Below are positions 5,622 through 6,047 of a DNA stretch of 6,047 nucleotides, piece by piece. The position numbers and the translations under genes are program-made. Source of the DNA: Bacteroidales bacterium UBA4230 (GTDB taxonomy: Bacteria > Bacteroidota > Bacteroidia > Bacteroidales > UBA932). Where the stretch lies: assembly GCA_002395605.1 (NCBI GenBank), contig DGXO01000003.1, positions 1-6,047 on the forward strand, written 5' to 3'. The notes beneath the pieces were generated by a model. It did no database searches, was not told where the DNA came from, and worked only from the letters and a program-made list of their open reading frames with translations. Every line of letters starts with the position of its first letter. The stretch's first letter is position 1.

Positions 5622-5774
5622 TTGGATAAAGCATTCCTGTCCCTGGCTGCGGGGACGATGATTCTGTTTGCCTCCTGCCAGGGTGGCGTCAAACCTGTAT
5701 TGATGATTAACCAAGCAAAATTGGGCGAGGTCGGATTTTGTGCTACCAACCAAGCCCGCGGGAATGGCATCTGA
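5622..5774 (+). pseudogene. Orphan lipoprotein signal peptide fragment
   Basis: From a TTG at 5622 the frame reads a lipoprotein leader, with DKAFLSLAAGTMILFASC at codons 2-19, a lipobox Phe-Ala-Ser-Cys and the cysteine codon at 5676-5678. After about ten more residues it continues into the repeat-rich intergenic sequence and stops at 5774. There is no ATG at the expected place and no Shine-Dalgarno. It is in the same frame as, and 33 bases behind, the stop of the second lipoprotein gene. It looks like the 5' end of a third lipoprotein gene whose start codon was lost and whose body was replaced from about 5700. Chance hydrophobicity is possible but the lysine, hydrophobic core and lipobox order argue against it. 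Confidence 0.45.
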
Positions 5775-5854
5775 GACACCTGCAAGGCCGATTGTGTGGG
5801 CGAGGCTGGCAACAGAAAAACCAGCTTCGCCCGTTTGTGCTTCCAGCCTCGCCC
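5718..5854. repeat. Cluster of four 12-base inverted and direct repeat units
   Basis: GGGCGAGGTCGG (5723-5734) and GGGCGAGGCTGG (5798-5809) lie in one orientation; CCAGCTTCGCCC (5821-5832) and CCAGCCTCGCCC (5843-5854) are in the other. The unit at 5798 can pair with 5821-5832 (11-base loop, one G-U) or perfectly with 5843-5854 (33-base loop). Minus-strand open frames of about 110 residues cover this stretch, but they have no recognisable family and I regard them as non-coding. It separates the lipoprotein operon from the tRNA. Confidence 0.65.
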
Positions 5855-5882
5855 GAATTGGGCAGTCCGCCAAAATACACAT

Positions 5883-5916
5883 GGTTTTGCACCTGATCCG
5901 GTTTTGCGCATGAGCC
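5883..5916. repeat. 17-base tandem repeat, two copies
   Basis: GGTTTTGCACCTGATCC (5883-5899) is followed directly by GGTTTTGCGCATGAGCC (5900-5916), with 14 of 17 positions equal. The second unit, extended one base left, resembles the right half of the inverted repeat at 1690-1716. It is non-coding sequence between the repeat cluster and the tRNA. Confidence 0.55.
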
Positions 5917-5936
5917 CAAATCTGGGGGATACAAGA

Positions 5937-5986
5937 AACAAGACTTTGCAAGATACCTGAAAATCAGCGACTTACAAAGTCTTGTT
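5937..5986 (-). terminator. 12-base perfect inverted repeat beside the tRNA 3' end (terminator or recombination arm)
   Basis: AACAAGACTTTG (5937-5948) and CAAAGTCTTGTT (5975-5986) are perfect reverse complements around 26 bases, which themselves hold a small CTGA/TCAG stem. In the direction of tRNA transcription the hairpin begins one base beyond the discriminator position, and its distal arm continues into TTGTTTCTTGT. That would suit a terminator or processing signal, although the T tract is broken. Paired arms next to a tRNA 3' end are also typical of tyrosine-recombinase attachment sites. Confidence 0.5.
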
Positions 5987-5987
5987 G

Positions 5988-6047
5988 TGCCTCGGATGGG
6001 AATCGAACCCATACGGCCGTTTCGGGCCAAGGGATTTTAAGTCCCTC
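5988..6047 (-). tRNA. tRNA-Leu (anticodon UAA), 5' part beyond the window
   Basis: Read on the minus strand from 6047: anticodon stem AGGGA/TCCCT (6046-6042 and 6034-6030) encloses the loop CTTAAAA, giving anticodon TAA at 6039-6037. A long variable arm follows, with GGCC/GGCC pairing as expected for a class II tRNA. The T arm is ATGGG-TTCGATT-CCCAT (6012-5996), then the acceptor strand CCGAGGC (5995-5989) and discriminator A at 5988. The A discriminator, long variable arm and UAA anticodon together identify leucine. CCA is not encoded. The D arm and 5' acceptor strand lie outside the window. Confidence 0.93.

Noticed and set aside
5594..5951. Minus-strand open frames of 110-115 residues between the lipoprotein operon and the tRNA
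   Set aside because: They are rich in Trp, Pro and Arg with no domain, cover inverted repeats, and lack start signals; better explained as open frames in non-coding repeat DNA.
5622..6047. CRISPR array
   Set aside because: The repeats are few, of mixed orientation, differ in length and spacing, and have no adjacent cas genes.

Overview
The window looks like an accessory stretch of a Bacteroidales (Bacteroidota) genome, probably a gut or rumen relative. The evidence is a Bacteroidota-type promoter layout (TTTG, about 20 bases, TAnnTTTG), starts that mostly lack Shine-Dalgarno sequences, KilA-N proteins of the type common in this phylum, and lipoproteins joining a fimbrillin-like domain to a FISUMP domain. 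The assignment is inferred from gene content and promoter form, not from a marker gene.

Left part (1-1800): two KilA-N family genes are divergently arranged around a 103-base intergenic space. The rightward gene (705-1508) is full length. The leftward gene (5-601) belongs to a related but distinct subtype. It lacks its N-terminus and has lost the core KilA-N segment and a second internal segment, both in frame. After the intact gene come about 460 bases without a recognisable gene, holding several inverted repeats, a likely bidirectional terminator, a 10-base tandem repeat and a short stretch resembling the 3' end of the tRNA at the right edge.

Middle (1971-2600): a complete leftward type II toxin-antitoxin operon, with a Phd/YefM-family antitoxin followed by a YoeB/Txe-family mRNA interferase and a one-base stop/start overlap. 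Its promoter is almost consensus, and a 15-base palindrome sits exactly between the two promoter elements, a natural position for autorepression.

Right part (2601-5588): a rightward surface-lipoprotein operon. Two tandem paralogues share a lipoprotein signal peptide with Cys17, a fimbrillin-like domain and a C-terminal FISUMP domain. The first has a canonical FISUMP domain; the second has a heavily diverged one. On each side of the pair lies a very short frame that is little more than a lipoprotein signal peptide (2679-2792 and 5622-5774), suggesting that the locus gains and loses lipoprotein genes.

Right edge (5589-6047): about 400 non-coding bases rich in inverted and tandem repeats, including three 12-base arms that can form two mutually exclusive hairpins. 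These are followed by a 12-base perfect inverted repeat directly beside the 3' end of a tRNA-Leu(UAA) gene, which runs off the window. The direct tRNA-end similarity at 1800-1816 makes it possible, but unproven, that 1800-5987 is a decayed tRNA-targeted island carrying the toxin-antitoxin pair and the lipoproteins. No integrase is present in the window.
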